A stretch of DNA of 64,000 nt. Origin: Pseudoalteromonas aurantia 208 (GTDB taxonomy: Bacteria; Pseudomonadota; Gammaproteobacteria; Enterobacterales; Alteromonadaceae). The stretch is from NCBI RefSeq assembly GCF_014858725.1, contig NZ_AQGV01000012.1:1178001-1242000 (forward strand), written 5' to 3'. A program made the translations under genes and the position numbers. How positions within the stretch are numbered: position 1 is the stretch's first letter; every line of letters starts with the position of its first letter. Below, one piece after another: positions 50,842 through 58,954 of this stretch. The notes below the pieces were generated by a model. That model worked only from the letters and a program-made list of their open reading frames with translations, made no database searches and had not been told where the DNA came from.

Positions 50842-52044
50842 TTAAATGCATTGCAGCTCGTCAAGGGCAAAGTAGCCATTAAAGTTGTGCAAATACACAA
50901 CGGCTCTTTGGCCAAAAATAAGCGTGGCCTGTGAGCGTGTTGTCATAATAGGGTTTGTCATTGAAGTGACGTGCGTAATACTGCGAACTTGCGTGCCAAT
51001 AGGGTGATGTAAATTCCAGTTCTCAACGTGTTGCTGTGGGCTTAACTTGGGCGGCTCTGCCTTTGCAAGCATGGTTTCAGTTTGACGCTGTTCGGCTGGT
51101 ATAGGCGTGTTAATCGGGCTGACATGTAGTTTCGTCGTTAGTAGATTAGTACCTAGGCGTGTTGAATGCCTATCTGTATCTTGCTCGCTATTTTGCGCTA
51201 TATCTTGCGTGATGTTTTGTACTAACTTTGTGAGTACTTTTTTTGGTCCAAGCTCTTTAAATTGCATGTTACCTTGTGCGTACAAGTATTGGATGCTTTG
51301 GGTCCATTTTACTGGCTGGGTCATTTGTGCAATCAAATGGTGCTTTATATCATCGGGTTGATAAGGTAAGCCTGTAACGTTGGCAATCACAGGCGTCTGT
51401 ATTGCTTTAAAAACAGTATTATTAATGACCTTTGCAAATTGTTGTTGGGCATCTGCCATGTAACGAGAATGAAAGGCGCCACTGGTATTGAGTGGAATAA
51501 AGCGCCCACCTTGTTGTTCAATTATGGCTTGGCTGTGCGCAATGTTTTTAGCCAACCCAGAGATCACAATTTGCTCACGCGAGTTAAAGTTTGCAATATC
51601 GATGCTGCGTAACTGTGGGTGTTCAAGGCAGCTTTGGAGGGTTGTTTCATCGATATTTAAAATTGCCGCCATTGCACCTTGTGGTGCATTACTCATGAGT
51701 TCCCCTCGTTTTATAACCAGCTTTAAGGCGTCTTCAAAGCTTAAAGCGCCAGATGCATAAAGGGCATTAAACTCTCCCAAGCTGTGACCCGCTAAAAAAT
51801 CAGCTGACTGTCCAGATTGTTTTATTTGCTGATGATAGGCGAGGGCATTAACGACAAATAGGGCCGGTTGTGTGTATTGGGTGTTATTGAGCTGTTTATG
51901 TGTATCGTTAAGACAAAGCTGCTCAACGGAATAGCCTAATAGCTTATCAGCAAGGTTTATGAGCTCTGGGAATTGCGCAAAAAGCGTTTTACCCATACCA
52001 ACATATTGAGAGCCTTGACCCGGAAATAAATAGGTGTTCATCAT
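50842..52044 (-). CDS. Discrete malonyl-CoA acyltransferase (trans-AT)
   Basis: The start is set at 52044 (MMNTYLFPGQGSQYVGMG), because the longer open frame overlaps the upstream gene; an AAGG site lies 9 nt away. The AT has GHSLGEFNALYASG with the nucleophilic Ser, an active-site Arg in KRGELM, and GAFHSRYM, the form typical of malonyl-specific enzymes. It should supply malonyl units to the four AT-less PKS modules. After the AT fold (about 285 residues) there is a long C-terminal extension of about 110 residues ending LIFGQRAVVYLHNFNGYFAL. The PfaD gene ends 28 nt upstream. Confidence 0.92.
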   Translation of the reverse strand: MMNTYLFPGQGSQYVGMGKTLFAQFPELINLADKLLGYSVEQLCLNDTHKQLNNTQYTQPALFVVNALAYHQQIKQSGQSADFLAGHSLGEFNALYASGALSFEDALKLVIKRGELMSNAPQGAMAAILNIDETTLQSCLEHPQLRSIDIANFNSREQIVISGLAKNIAHSQAIIEQQGGRFIPLNTSGAFHSRYMADAQQQFAKVINNTVFKAIQTPVIANVTGLPYQPDDIKHHLIAQMTQPVKWTQSIQYLYAQGNMQFKELGPKKVLTKLVQNITQDIAQNSEQDTDRHSTRLGTNLLTTKLHVSPINTPIPAEQRQTETMLAKAEPPKLSPQQHVENWNLHHPIGTQVRSITHVTSMTNPIMTTRSQATLIFGQRAVVYLHNFNGYFALDELQCI

Positions 52045-52072
52045 TGAAAAAGGCCTTGTTTTACTGCTGAGC

Positions 52073-53545
52073 CTATATGGCACTGGGTTTACTAAAAGCA
52101 ACGAGTTGCTGTGTTTTGATACTGAGTAATTCAGCCGTTTCTTGCATGAGTTTATTGGCAATATCGGCCACGTGGCGATTTTGCCAACGCTCAAGTTTTG
52201 AGCCTTTTACCCATTGATTAAAAGCACCGAGTGCAGGGCCCGTATGTACTTGAAAGTTCACTTTGTCTTGTGTGGTGCCCGAAAAGGCCAGCTTCATACT
52301 GTAAGAGAAGTACCAACGGAATATTCGCGCCATTTTGTATTTGGCATCTGTTTGCGCTTTAATGATGTCATCGGCTCTGTCAGTTTGAGTTAAATATTGT
52401 TCAACTTCTTGCCACACCTCGTCGAAGCTTTTTTTAAAAAACTTCTCTTGTAGTTGGGTTTGTATCGTCGTTGGCAGTGCATTAATGGAGTCGTACTTTT
52501 GATACAACTGAAAAAGTTTATTTGCACGGGCCGGAAAAAACACCCCTTTTTTAAGCACTTGTACTTTTGAACCTAACTCGAACATATCTCCTGCAGGTGC
52601 GTAGTCAGTGTCTTGTACATTGATGCCTTGCAGCATATCTTTAACTACATCAGACGTTGCGGCTTCAACGGTGCATTGGTTTATCGAGCCCGTCATTATA
52701 AAATCAGCGCCCATGATAAACGCCGCAGCGGCTGAAGTTGGTGTGCCTATACCGCCAGCCAAGCCAATACGCGGAGCGTGCGCAAAGGGCTGCGCTGATA
52801 CGAGGCTATCACGTAGACTTTGAATTGCAGGGAGCAAAACACTGGGCTGGCCTTGGTCGGTATGCCCACCGGAGTCGGCTTCAACACAGATATCGTCGCA
52901 CATTAAAATAGACTGGCTCATTTTGGCTTGTTCAGGCGTTATTTGGCCACGTCTGAGCAGCTGTTCAATGATACGCAGTGGAGCAGGTTGTAAAAATGCA
53001 TTGGCCACCTCAGGACGAGAAACTTTAGCAATGATTTTATAGTGTGATGCGACTTGATTATCTGTATCTCGATATAAACCGCTCACGCGATACAGCACTA
53101 ACGCGGGTGTCATAGATATAAAAGCAGCGGCTTCTATACATGGTACTGCGTACTTCAAATACAGTGACACTAAGGCCATTTCGTGCGCTGGGTCATTCAG
53201 GTTGCACACTAAATTTAACCCATAAGCTTGCCCTGTTGCTAGGGCGTGCTGTATGTGCAGAAGGTCATTTTCAATCTGATCTAAGCTACAGCCACCGGTG
53301 CCTAAAAAACCCATTAATCCAGCATTTGCCATCGCAACAACCAGCTCTTTGGAAGCAATACCGCGATACATTGCCCCTGACAAATACGCATATTTTAATC
53401 CGTAGGCCTGCCTAAATTCATATGAGCCTAAACTATCAGGTGTGATACAAAACTCTTGAGATAGGTGTGGCAAAGGCGCATTGGTACTGATATCGGGCAC
53501 CTCTGAATTTGAAATCGGGGCTACTCTATTTACGCCTGTCTGCAT
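52073..53545 (-). CDS. PfaD-family trans-acting enoylreductase
   Basis: This 490-residue flavin-dependent TIM-barrel reductase starts at the ATG at 53545; a TTG at 53581 is in frame. Family segments are YGLKYAYLSGAMYRGIASKELV near the N-terminus, FLGTGG, ICVEADSGGHTDQG and the phosphate-binding GLAGGIGTPTSAAAAFIMGADFIMTGS. In trans-AT systems these enzymes reduce the enoyl group on a carrier protein. Module 1 is the only module here that makes an enoyl intermediate. It is the first gene of the apparent operon. Confidence 0.9.
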   Translation of the reverse strand: MQTGVNRVAPISNSEVPDISTNAPLPHLSQEFCITPDSLGSYEFRQAYGLKYAYLSGAMYRGIASKELVVAMANAGLMGFLGTGGCSLDQIENDLLHIQHALATGQAYGLNLVCNLNDPAHEMALVSLYLKYAVPCIEAAAFISMTPALVLYRVSGLYRDTDNQVASHYKIIAKVSRPEVANAFLQPAPLRIIEQLLRRGQITPEQAKMSQSILMCDDICVEADSGGHTDQGQPSVLLPAIQSLRDSLVSAQPFAHAPRIGLAGGIGTPTSAAAAFIMGADFIMTGSINQCTVEAATSDVVKDMLQGINVQDTDYAPAGDMFELGSKVQVLKKGVFFPARANKLFQLYQKYDSINALPTTIQTQLQEKFFKKSFDEVWQEVEQYLTQTDRADDIIKAQTDAKYKMARIFRWYFSYSMKLAFSGTTQDKVNFQVHTGPALGAFNQWVKGSKLERWQNRHVADIANKLMQETAELLSIKTQQLVAFSKPSAI

Positions 53546-54262
53546 GCGAACTCTACGTGTGATCTGTGTAATTACGCGCAATAGTGAAATACAAATATGG
53601 AAAGATTGTGGAGAAATGAAGAGCTGAATTTTTAAGGTCGCGTAATGTAGTGCTATTCAACATTAAGTATTTATATAACAGTGGCTTAGTTTTTTTGTAA
53701 ATTCAATATATCAGTATCCACCTTAGGTAATTATGAAATGTTTATGTCAATGTGAACAGACGTCAGCAGTTACTGTCGTGCTTAGTGATTGTCAGTAAAG
53801 CTTTTTGATGTTTTTGATACAGGTTGGGTTATTTATAATGTAAAGCGCCTATGATGCTGAAATGCTGTGTAATATTTTTGGCCAATAGGAGTCGTCATTT
53901 TAGCTGAAGAGGCAATAGAATTAGCGCGAGCTAGCAGCAGAGCTTGATTTATCAAATCAAAATGTGAACCCACTTAAGTGTTCGGGTCAGAAAAGCATAT
54001 GTGCTGTGAAAATACCATTGATAAAGCCGTGATAATTAGCTCTAATGGCAGGATTAAAAACACTGAGTAATACAGGGATAGCTTAAAAACGATAGGCAAA
54101 CCGAGAAAATAGGTTTGATAGCACTTTCGCCACTAACGAATAGCAAATTCCCATAGCATAAATTGCACTAACTCTGGCTTACTAAGCAGGGAGCGGCTCA
54201 GTCCAACAAGCGATTATGCAGCAAAAAAACGTGCAACATAAATACTAAAGAGTTAGCTGTAA
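53546..54262. other. Upstream region of the biosynthetic operon, no gene recognised
   Basis: About 700 nt without a supported gene separate the first biosynthetic gene from the next plus-strand gene. The part next to 53582-53720 is AT-rich and presumably holds the operon promoter, but no convincing -35/-10 pair or operator can be named. Short coding-like scraps near 53900-54060 carry stop codons and match nothing I recognise. Confidence 0.5.
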
Positions 54263-54682
54263 ATGAATAAATTAAAACGTTTTGCGTACATTATCGAATT
54301 TATGATTGGGTTTGCACCATCACTATTGTTATTAATTTTATGTGTTGTATTTAGCCCAGTAATTTTTGTAGGCTTATTTTCTGGTGAACTAACAGTTCTC
54401 TTGTATACTACATTAGTTTTATTTGGCTTGTGTGGGTTCTGGGGAGCAATAAGTTTATTAGTTTTAACTTTGCACCCAGAGCAGGAGAATACTAAACCTA
54501 AAAGGCTAAAAGTTTATGTTGCATTAGGTGTAATATCTTCAGCCATTGTAAGTTATTCAGTTGGCGGTACAAATATATACTTATTGCCTTTTATAATTGC
54601 TCCATTATTTGTAACGTTGCATTTAGTTTATGTTCAAAGGCGTTACTTGGCGGGTAGTACTGCAAATACATATGAGCCTTAA
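54263..54682 (+). CDS. Hypothetical four-helix membrane protein
   Basis: I do not recognise this 139-residue protein. It has four hydrophobic segments (about residues 13-35, 42-65, 83-100 and 103-120) with a short polar loop LHPEQENTKPKRLK between the second and third, and a polar C-terminus. The ribosome binding site is weak. It sits in a stretch rich in dispersed repeats next to the biosynthetic operon. Nothing ties it to that pathway. Confidence 0.5.
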   Translation: MNKLKRFAYIIEFMIGFAPSLLLLILCVVFSPVIFVGLFSGELTVLLYTTLVLFGLCGFWGAISLLVLTLHPEQENTKPKRLKVYVALGVISSAIVSYSVGGTNIYLLPFIIAPLFVTLHLVYVQRRYLAGSTANTYEP

Positions 54683-54760
54683 CTCTATCAATAGGCACTA
54701 ATGTTCTTTATGACCGTTTTTATACAATGATGGCTAACTCTAAATCAATAGACGAGTAAG

Positions 54761-54840
54761 ATGGAGCAGTCACAAATTTATTGCATAATAGGGTGGCGTT
54801 ACATTGCAATGTTGAGCGTATAATTATGTGCCTGTCCCAT
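54761..54840. mobile_element. 80-bp palindromic MITE-like element, copy A
   Basis: The element begins ATGGAGCAGTCACAAATT and ends with the near-complement of that end (ATTATGTGCCTGTCCCAT), giving imperfect terminal inverted repeats of about 20 nt. The interior of about 53 nt is identical to copy B at 55546-55625. It has no coding capacity. The outer motif is the one found beside the RAYT remnant at 755-781. Confidence 0.65.
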
Positions 54841-54911
54841 TACTGTGCAGTACAAACAATGTGCTGCATAAATACTAAATAGTTATATTTCAAAAAGGAT
54901 CTGGTGAAGCA

Positions 54912-55238
54912 TTGCAATACGAAGAAAGTGTAGATTCAAAAGGCGTTGGTTATGGGTTAATTATTGTAGGCGCTATTTGTATGTTATTGCCATTTGGATG
55001 GCTGAGCTACCTAGGGAGTAAAGACGGGCTTAGTTTCTATGGCATTGTTGAAAAGACAATTCATAATTTCCCAGCATTAATGCTTGTAGCTTTAATTTAT
55101 TCCTTATTTTTTCTATTCGCAGGTTACCTTTTCACTCAAGCTTATCGTGAAATTCAAGCAAATGGGGACTGGATAGCTAGGGTTGAAAATAACGAAGTAT
55201 TATTCATATCACCAAGCGAAAAATTAGAAAAAACTTAG
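54912..55238 (+). CDS. Hypothetical two-helix membrane protein
   Basis: This 108-residue frame starts at TTG (54912) after AAAGGATCTGG. It has two hydrophobic segments (about residues 13-32 and 55-77) and an acidic N-terminus. I do not recognise a family. The C-terminal part (VENNEVLFISPSEKLEKT) is hydrophilic, and the following DNA to about 55340 still looks coding-like in another frame (SVGDISSIEKK). The gene may therefore have been longer and be frameshifted near 55235. Confidence 0.4.
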   Translation: MQYEESVDSKGVGYGLIIVGAICMLLPFGWLSYLGSKDGLSFYGIVEKTIHNFPALMLVALIYSLFFLFAGYLFTQAYREIQANGDWIARVENNEVLFISPSEKLEKT

Positions 55239-55545
55239 CATTCTCAGTTGGGGATATTTCTTCCATCGAAAAAAAGATAGAGGATGTAGGTGACAACGAT
55301 AAATCCATAACTTGGACTTTCTTTTTAAATCATGAAATATAACTCTTAAATACTTTGGTATCTTGGATATCGACGCTCTAGTAGGCTTTTATAATTAAAA
55401 ACTACGATATTAAGTTACAGGTTCGTAGCTTTGATGTTCGTGGTAATGAAATATAACACATATGAACCTTCTCGGGTCAAGTAAGCATAACGATTCTTTT
55501 TAGTTGCTTTTAAGCAGCTAATTTGTATCAGGAGTATGAAGTATG
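55239..55545. other. Possible frameshifted 3' part of the preceding gene, then intergenic DNA
   Basis: Immediately after the stop at 55238, another frame reads AFSVGDISSIEKKIEDVGDN and on to a stop near 55340. This is the kind of strand-helix text that could extend the upstream protein. A single-base indel is possible. Beyond 55340 nothing is recognised. Confidence 0.35.
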
Positions 55546-55625
55546 ATGAGACAGTCACAAAATTCTTGCATAATAGGGTGGCGTTACATTGCAATGTTGA
55601 GCGTATAATTATGTGCCTTCCTCAT
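55546..55625. mobile_element. 80-bp palindromic MITE-like element, copy B
   Basis: This copy has the same length and interior as copy A at 54761-54840, with a few changes in the ends (ATGAGACAGTCAC ... GTGCCTTCCTCAT). The compensating left and right changes largely keep the ends complementary, which suggests the hairpin is kept by selection or by the mechanism of mobilisation. Confidence 0.65.
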
Positions 55626-55694
55626 TTTAGTCCCTTGTGATATGGCTTTAAACTAGTTATAATACGTATAAAAATTTGTTATATCAGGGAGAAT

Positions 55695-55949
55695 ATGAAT
55701 AAAGAATTTTTTCTTTTGGTTGTACTCACCATGATTTATATATGTATATTAATTTCGATGACAAAAAGGGTTGTTAATGAAGTTGAAATTAATCTGTTAG
55801 ATAAAATTTTCATAGTCGCGGTTTGCTGGTTAATTCCTTTCGTTGGCCTTTTTGTAGCAAAACTTAGCTTGCCTTCTAAATCAATATATTTAGGCGATAA
55901 AAATAGGCCTAAAGTACCTCAAGATTACACAAGTAACGGAGATAGCTGA
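55695..55949 (+). CDS. Small two-helix membrane protein, hypothetical
   Basis: This 84-residue protein has a good ribosome binding site (AGGGAGAAT). Two hydrophobic segments lie at about residues 4-22 and 36-57, the second with the CWLIPFVGLFVAKL pattern seen in small PLD-nuclease-N-like membrane proteins. The similarity is weak. The C-terminus is polar. It lies between dispersed repeats. Function unknown. Confidence 0.55.
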   Translation: MNKEFFLLVVLTMIYICILISMTKRVVNEVEINLLDKIFIVAVCWLIPFVGLFVAKLSLPSKSIYLGDKNRPKVPQDYTSNGDS

Positions 55950-56516
55950 GGTAACGTATAACAATCGTGTTAACTAGGGAACTAAAAGTTTGCTTTCCTT
56001 CCTAAGTCAATTTTTAGCAATGCAGTATTAGTTGGATAACCGTCCTTAAGCTCTCGATTCTTATCATGTCTCATATATACATTCAATAAACGAGATTTAA
56101 AGTGGTCTGCTCTATATAAAGTCTTGAGTCAGGATTTTGATGTTTACATATAGTAAGATGGGACAGTCACAAATTTCTTGCATATATAGTGTAACTACAC
56201 CCAAGCCCGTTTTTTGTACAATTCTTATAATGAATCAGTAGCGCTATGCATTCGTAGGTTAATCAAATCATACTAATATGGGCAGCTCTGTTGACTAGAG
56301 TTGGCCGGAACGAGCATGAGATGCGGCAATTATTAATGTTCCAGTAAATTCGTAAATCAATTAAAAGGTTTAAAATACAGGTGGCCCTGTAACTGGCTTT
56401 TAATATTGGGTAGTAATGGTGTAATAGGGGGTAATAGAAAATATTGAGCACAACGCTTAATATTTTATGGTCATCACATTGACTTAAATTAACTATGCAC
56501 CTTTAAGGAAAGAAAA
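55950..56516. other. Intergenic stretch with one repeat fragment
   Basis: No gene is supported. A partial copy of the ATGGGACAG-TCACAAATT repeat lies at 56158-56186 (including TTCTTGCATA). The last 70 nt before the serine hydrolase gene resemble 62290-62355. Confidence 0.5.
56158..56186 (+). repeat. ATGGGACAG repeat, partial copy
   Basis: The sequence ATGGGACAGTCACAAATTTC followed by TTGCATA matches the left half of the 80-bp elements and the copy at 763-789, but no right half follows. Confidence 0.6.
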
Positions 56517-57986
56517 ATGAACTGGCCTTATCAAAAACCATTAAGCGTTATAAGTTTGTGTTGTATATGTTTGCTTCTGAGTGCGTGTTTTAAAGATAGC
56601 GTGGCGAAAGACAACACCATTACGCAACAACAAATTGAGAAATTTAACATTATAGTGAATGAGTACTGCGACAAAAACAAACAGTTATTTTTCGGCAGTA
56701 TATATGTGGCTTCCGGTGAAAGCGAGGTGTATAAGGCTAACTGTGGACCACAAAACATTCAAAAAGAGGTGCAATTCAATACGTCTAACTCTAAATATCG
56801 CATTGGTTCAAATACCAAGGCGTTTACGGCAGCCATTTTGTTAAAAATGCTCGCTCACGAAGATCTCAAAACCAAGACCATTGGCGACTATTTACCTTGG
56901 TATCCTAATAACGAATGTAAGAAAGTGTCACTGCACAATTTGTTGAGTATGTCGTCAGGTATTGACGATTACAGTAATAATCCTGAGGTATTTTTAAACT
57001 GGGGTTGGCGACCCTACTTGGGTAATGCAAGTTTAGATTTAAATGGCCCTGAAGCGTTTGCGAATGGTTTTTGCACCTGCACAGAGCAAGGAGATAAACC
57101 CAGTTTTACACCAGGTTCTAAATTTACCTACAGTAACTGTAACTACTACCTAATCGGCAATATTATCGAACAGATAACAGCAGGTAAACAAGGTGAAATT
57201 GACCCGAGTTACTACTTTGGGAATATCGTAAAAGAGAAAATATTAGATACGCTATCTATGCATGACAGCGGAACATTTAACGCCATTGGCATCTATGAGA
57301 ACATGACAAACGGCTATGTCTATAAAGAAAACCCATACTTGCCATGTACGACGGGCCGTTTACCTCCAACAGGAGGGCCTGCACCTTATGGAAATATTTT
57401 TCTAAATCCGTACAGCAACCCTTTGGTGCTTTATTCAGCAGGAGATATGTATTCTACAGTCAAAGATATGCATAAGTGGGATCAAGGGCTATATGGCGAT
57501 AAAATTTTAAATGCCGAGCAAAAGGACAGGGCGTTTGCCCCTTATCAAAGAACCGAAAATAAGAACGAATGCGAATACTTTGGTTACGGTTGGTTTGTTA
57601 CTTATATCAATCCCAGTGAGTATGGGATGGTGGCTGATTGTCCAGATACCCCCACAGATTTCGATAATCGAATGAAGAAATCGGACGAATTGAAAAAATA
57701 TGAGAAATTTTTACAGTACTCAGGTAATTATCCTTATTCATGGGTGACCAGCTTTTCAAGACTGCTAGAGCGTGACCAATCCGTGATGGTGTTTAGTAAT
57801 TATAATAAAGCTGGTTATGAATCAGATTGTATAGCGGAAGAGATCCGCAATATTATTTTTTATAACGACAAACATCGAACCGAACAATGTCAGCAAATCT
57901 TAGATAATAGCGAAGCATTGAAAAAAAAAGTTGAGAGCGTAAGAAAGCTTAATTGGGAAGAATGCAGAGGTACTACTTCTGAGTAG
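56517..57986 (+). CDS. Lipoprotein serine hydrolase, beta-lactamase/penicillin-binding family
   Basis: This 489-residue protein has a lipoprotein signal (LLLSAC, lipid-modified Cys24) and a class C beta-lactamase-type fold. Ser98 and Lys101 form the SxxK motif (IGSNTKAF), and Tyr205 and Asn207 form YxN (FTYSNCNYY). A late YSGNYPYSW segment replaces the usual H-x-G motif. Unusually many Cys residues (for example GFCTCTE, NECK, ADCPD) suggest disulfides. A strong ribosome binding site (AAGGAAAG) precedes the ATG. Anchored in an outer or inner membrane, it could be a peptidase, esterase or D-amino-acid hydrolase. Confidence 0.8.
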   Translation: MNWPYQKPLSVISLCCICLLLSACFKDSVAKDNTITQQQIEKFNIIVNEYCDKNKQLFFGSIYVASGESEVYKANCGPQNIQKEVQFNTSNSKYRIGSNTKAFTAAILLKMLAHEDLKTKTIGDYLPWYPNNECKKVSLHNLLSMSSGIDDYSNNPEVFLNWGWRPYLGNASLDLNGPEAFANGFCTCTEQGDKPSFTPGSKFTYSNCNYYLIGNIIEQITAGKQGEIDPSYYFGNIVKEKILDTLSMHDSGTFNAIGIYENMTNGYVYKENPYLPCTTGRLPPTGGPAPYGNIFLNPYSNPLVLYSAGDMYSTVKDMHKWDQGLYGDKILNAEQKDRAFAPYQRTENKNECEYFGYGWFVTYINPSEYGMVADCPDTPTDFDNRMKKSDELKKYEKFLQYSGNYPYSWVTSFSRLLERDQSVMVFSNYNKAGYESDCIAEEIRNIIFYNDKHRTEQCQQILDNSEALKKKVESVRKLNWEECRGTTSE

Positions 57987-58002
57987 CAAGGTGACTGAGT
58001 TT

Positions 58003-58053
58003 CGAGTGAAATGGGACAGGCATAAAATGTTTGCATGTCCCTTTTATTTACAT
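58003..58053 (+). terminator. Terminator inside an ATGGGACAGG repeat, copy C
   Basis: GGGACA-GGCA (58014-58023) pairs with TGCATGTCCC (58032-58041) with one mismatch, followed by TTTTATTT. It begins 27 nt after the serine hydrolase stop codon. The surrounding 50 nt are nearly identical to 58844-58895, so the same repeat serves as a terminator for two successive genes. Confidence 0.7.
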
Positions 58054-58235
58054 TGCCAATATTATCAATTCCATGAATATTAAACACTAATGTGGTATTC
58101 TTGATTAAAGATAAGGAAGCCCATGGTTTTAATTAACGACATGTGGACTCTCATCAATTGAAGCTTATTATCAACTTCACTATGGCACATTGACGCCGAG
58201 TGGGGAGTTCTCATCATTCGTTATGTGGATATGCA

Positions 58236-58730
58236 ATGGTACAGTTTGCTATATTATTAATTTGTCTTTTTGCTAACTTTAAATCGCATGCTCTTGCTGG
58301 TAAATGGGATTTTAGTTATCAAAACTCATATTGCTCTATGACGCTGGTCGATTCATTTTATACCGATGATAAAGCGTTGTTTAGTTACGCCGTTATATTC
58401 AAATTTATCTCGAAAAGTCATCCTAATGCGGATGAATTATTAACTAATAACCCAATATTAGAAATAGAACCGTATCTTTTAACAAAAAATCATAAGCGTT
58501 TAGGGGCGAAAAATCTATTTGTTAATGGCGCTCAGTTAAATGCAGCTTTATCTAACAATAACTTTTATGGGATTGACGTTATGGTTTTCTTGAGGACGTT
58601 ATTATCATCTGAAGCTGTTATTGGCGTAGCTGAGTTTTCTAATGGCACTGAAATACCATGGACTTTTAATACAAATGAACTACAGATAAATAGCGAGTTC
58701 TATAAAGTGTGTGTCGAAAAATCCACTTAA
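58236..58730 (+). CDS. Secreted hypothetical protein
   Basis: The frame opens with GTG at 58200, but the ATG at 58236 begins a signal peptide (MVQFAILLICLFANFKSHALA), giving 164 residues. The mature part starts GKWDFSYQNSYCSM and has a second Cys near the C-terminus (YKVCVEKS) that could pair with it. I do not recognise a family. A repeat-type terminator follows. It is plausibly periplasmic. Confidence 0.55.
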   Translation: MVQFAILLICLFANFKSHALAGKWDFSYQNSYCSMTLVDSFYTDDKALFSYAVIFKFISKSHPNADELLTNNPILEIEPYLLTKNHKRLGAKNLFVNGAQLNAALSNNNFYGIDVMVFLRTLLSSEAVIGVAEFSNGTEIPWTFNTNELQINSEFYKVCVEKST

Positions 58731-58843
58731 GAGACTATGGCGTCAATAGCTAATTTTAAACTTTTGGCGCTTCCCACATAACACCGTCTCTGAACATCGA
58801 ATTTAGGATTACCATCATCTTCTTGATACACGCAATAGAGTAA

Positions 58844-58895
58844 CGAGTGAAATGGGACAGGCGTAAAATGTTTGCATGTCCTTTTTATTTTACAT
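58844..58895 (+). terminator. Terminator inside an ATGGGACAGG repeat, copy D
   Basis: This is nearly identical to copy C: GGGACAGGC, then TAAAATGTT, then TGCATGTCC and a T-rich run. It lies 114 nt after the preceding stop codon, and the shared block begins at the same CGAGTGAA as copy C. Confidence 0.65.
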
Positions 58896-58954
58896 CCTTG
58901 TTTTGCTGGTTATGTGGATAGAAGTCAAATAAACAACATCGAGCTCATCGATTA

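Noticed and set aside
50842..52194. Longer acyltransferase start at 52194
   Set aside because: The extra 50 residues overlap the PfaD gene, are not part of the AT fold, and the ATG pair at 52044/52041 begins the conserved TYLFPGQGSQ.
26917..53545. Polyunsaturated fatty acid (Pfa) synthase suggested by the PfaD protein
   Set aside because: There is no PfaA/B/C arrangement, no tandem ACP array and no FabA-like DH pair. The PfaD family also serves as trans-acting ER in trans-AT PKS, which fits the AT-less KS modules and the C-A-PCP module.
54000..54120. Possible transposase scrap upstream of the biosynthetic operon
   Set aside because: Short coding-like text with stops, but no motif could be tied to a known family.
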